From Pseudoalteromonas sp. T1lg88 (GTDB lineage Bacteria; Pseudomonadota; Gammaproteobacteria; Enterobacterales; Alteromonadaceae): 33,144 nt of DNA. Shown here piece by piece: positions 32,988 through 33,144 of this stretch. The stretch is from NCBI RefSeq assembly GCF_002964765.1, contig NZ_PQCF01000015.1, positions 1 through 33,144 of the forward strand, in the 5' to 3' direction. Below the pieces are notes generated by a model. The model did no database searches. It was not told where the DNA came from and saw nothing but the letters and a program-made list of their open reading frames with translations. Every line of letters begins with the position of its first letter. The stretch's first letter is position 1. A program made the position numbers and the translations under genes.

Positions 32988-33105
32988 AGCCTGGTGATGA
33001 CCTACTTTCACATGGCAAATGCCACACTATCATCGGCGCTGTTCCGTTTCACTACTGAGTTCGGCATGGGGTCAGGTGGGTCCAGAACGCTATTGTCACC
33101 AAGCA
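32988..33105 (-). rRNA. rrf: 5S ribosomal RNA
   Basis: Read on the minus strand, the sequence starts TGCTTGGTGACAATAGCGTT and contains GACCCCATGCCGAACTCAG, AGTGAAACG and GCGCCGATGATAGTGTGG, all conserved in gammaproteobacterial 5S rRNA. The ends pair to form the terminal helix (GCTTGGTGA with TCACCAGGC, one G-T wobble). Length is about 118 bases; the exact 3' end could shift by one or two. It is the last normal gene of an rRNA operon whose 23S lies beyond the right edge. Confidence 0.95.
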
Positions 33106-33144
33106 AATTGGTTACTAATCGCTGTTGCAATCAGTATTAAATTC
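33106..33144 (-). other. 23S-5S spacer of the rRNA operon (partial)
   Basis: The last 39 bases are A/T-rich and contain no recognisable 23S sequence, so they are taken as the spacer between 23S (outside the window) and 5S. No tRNA is seen in it. Confidence 0.6.

Noticed and set aside
1..33144. Phage defence, CRISPR, integron or transposase genes
   Set aside because: Every sizeable gene is assigned to a housekeeping, transport, signalling or uncharacterised core family; no transposase, integrase other than XerC, nuclease island or direct-repeat array was found.

Overview
The window is about 33 kb of gammaproteobacterial chromosome, most likely from a marine-type Alteromonadales relative (inferred; I cannot fix the genus). 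The reasons are E. coli-like protein sequences and gene order (gppA-rhlB | trxA-rho; ubiD-fre; hemC-hemD-hemX-hemY; cyaY | lptM-dapF-yigA-xerC-yigB; uvrD), a 5S rRNA of gammaproteobacterial type, and roughly 50% GC. Almost everything is core housekeeping. I see no phage, IS element, CRISPR array, tRNA or restriction system.

Layout. The left edge (1-330) is the promoter/leader region of an rRNA operon that runs leftward out of the window: tandem P1 and P2 promoters, then a boxB-boxA antitermination signal. The right edge (32678-33105) is the 3' end of another leftward rRNA operon: an intact 5S gene, its terminator, then a decayed second 5S and a second terminator. The block therefore lies between two co-directional rrn operons. 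In E. coli the same genes lie in the rrnC-rrnA interval, so this looks like a compact version of that ancestral segment.

From left to right: (i) gppA (reading frame broken by a one-base shift) and rhlB on the minus strand, divergent from trxA and rho; (ii) a TPR-containing hybrid histidine kinase with C-terminal HPt, then a Fur-box-preceded TonB-dependent siderophore receptor; (iii) a DUF808 membrane protein, an MliC-like lysozyme-inhibitor lipoprotein, ubiD and fre; (iv) a two-CBS-domain protein whose ribosome binding site lies in a perfect hairpin, and adenosine deaminase; (v) a long minus-strand gene train cyaY-estB-like-DUF2914-hemC-hemDX-hemY-MASE1/CHASE hybrid kinase; (vi) a plus-strand train lptM, dapF, DUF484, xerC, yigB; (vii) a GNAT acetyltransferase, SOS-type uvrD, and tmcA overlapping the end of uvrD.

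Functional themes. The heme train joins frataxin-like CyaY, porphobilinogen deaminase, a HemD-HemX fusion, HemY and, unexpectedly, a membrane sensor kinase starting 10 nt after hemY. No cyaA lies in the interval where E. coli has it. UvrD has a good LexA-type box, and the TonB receptor a Fur-type box. The less ordinary points are the hem-linked kinase, the HemDX fusion with an internal HemX start, the RBS hairpin before the CBS gene, the gppA frameshift, and the tandem 5S-plus-terminator duplication whose distal copy has been remodelled.
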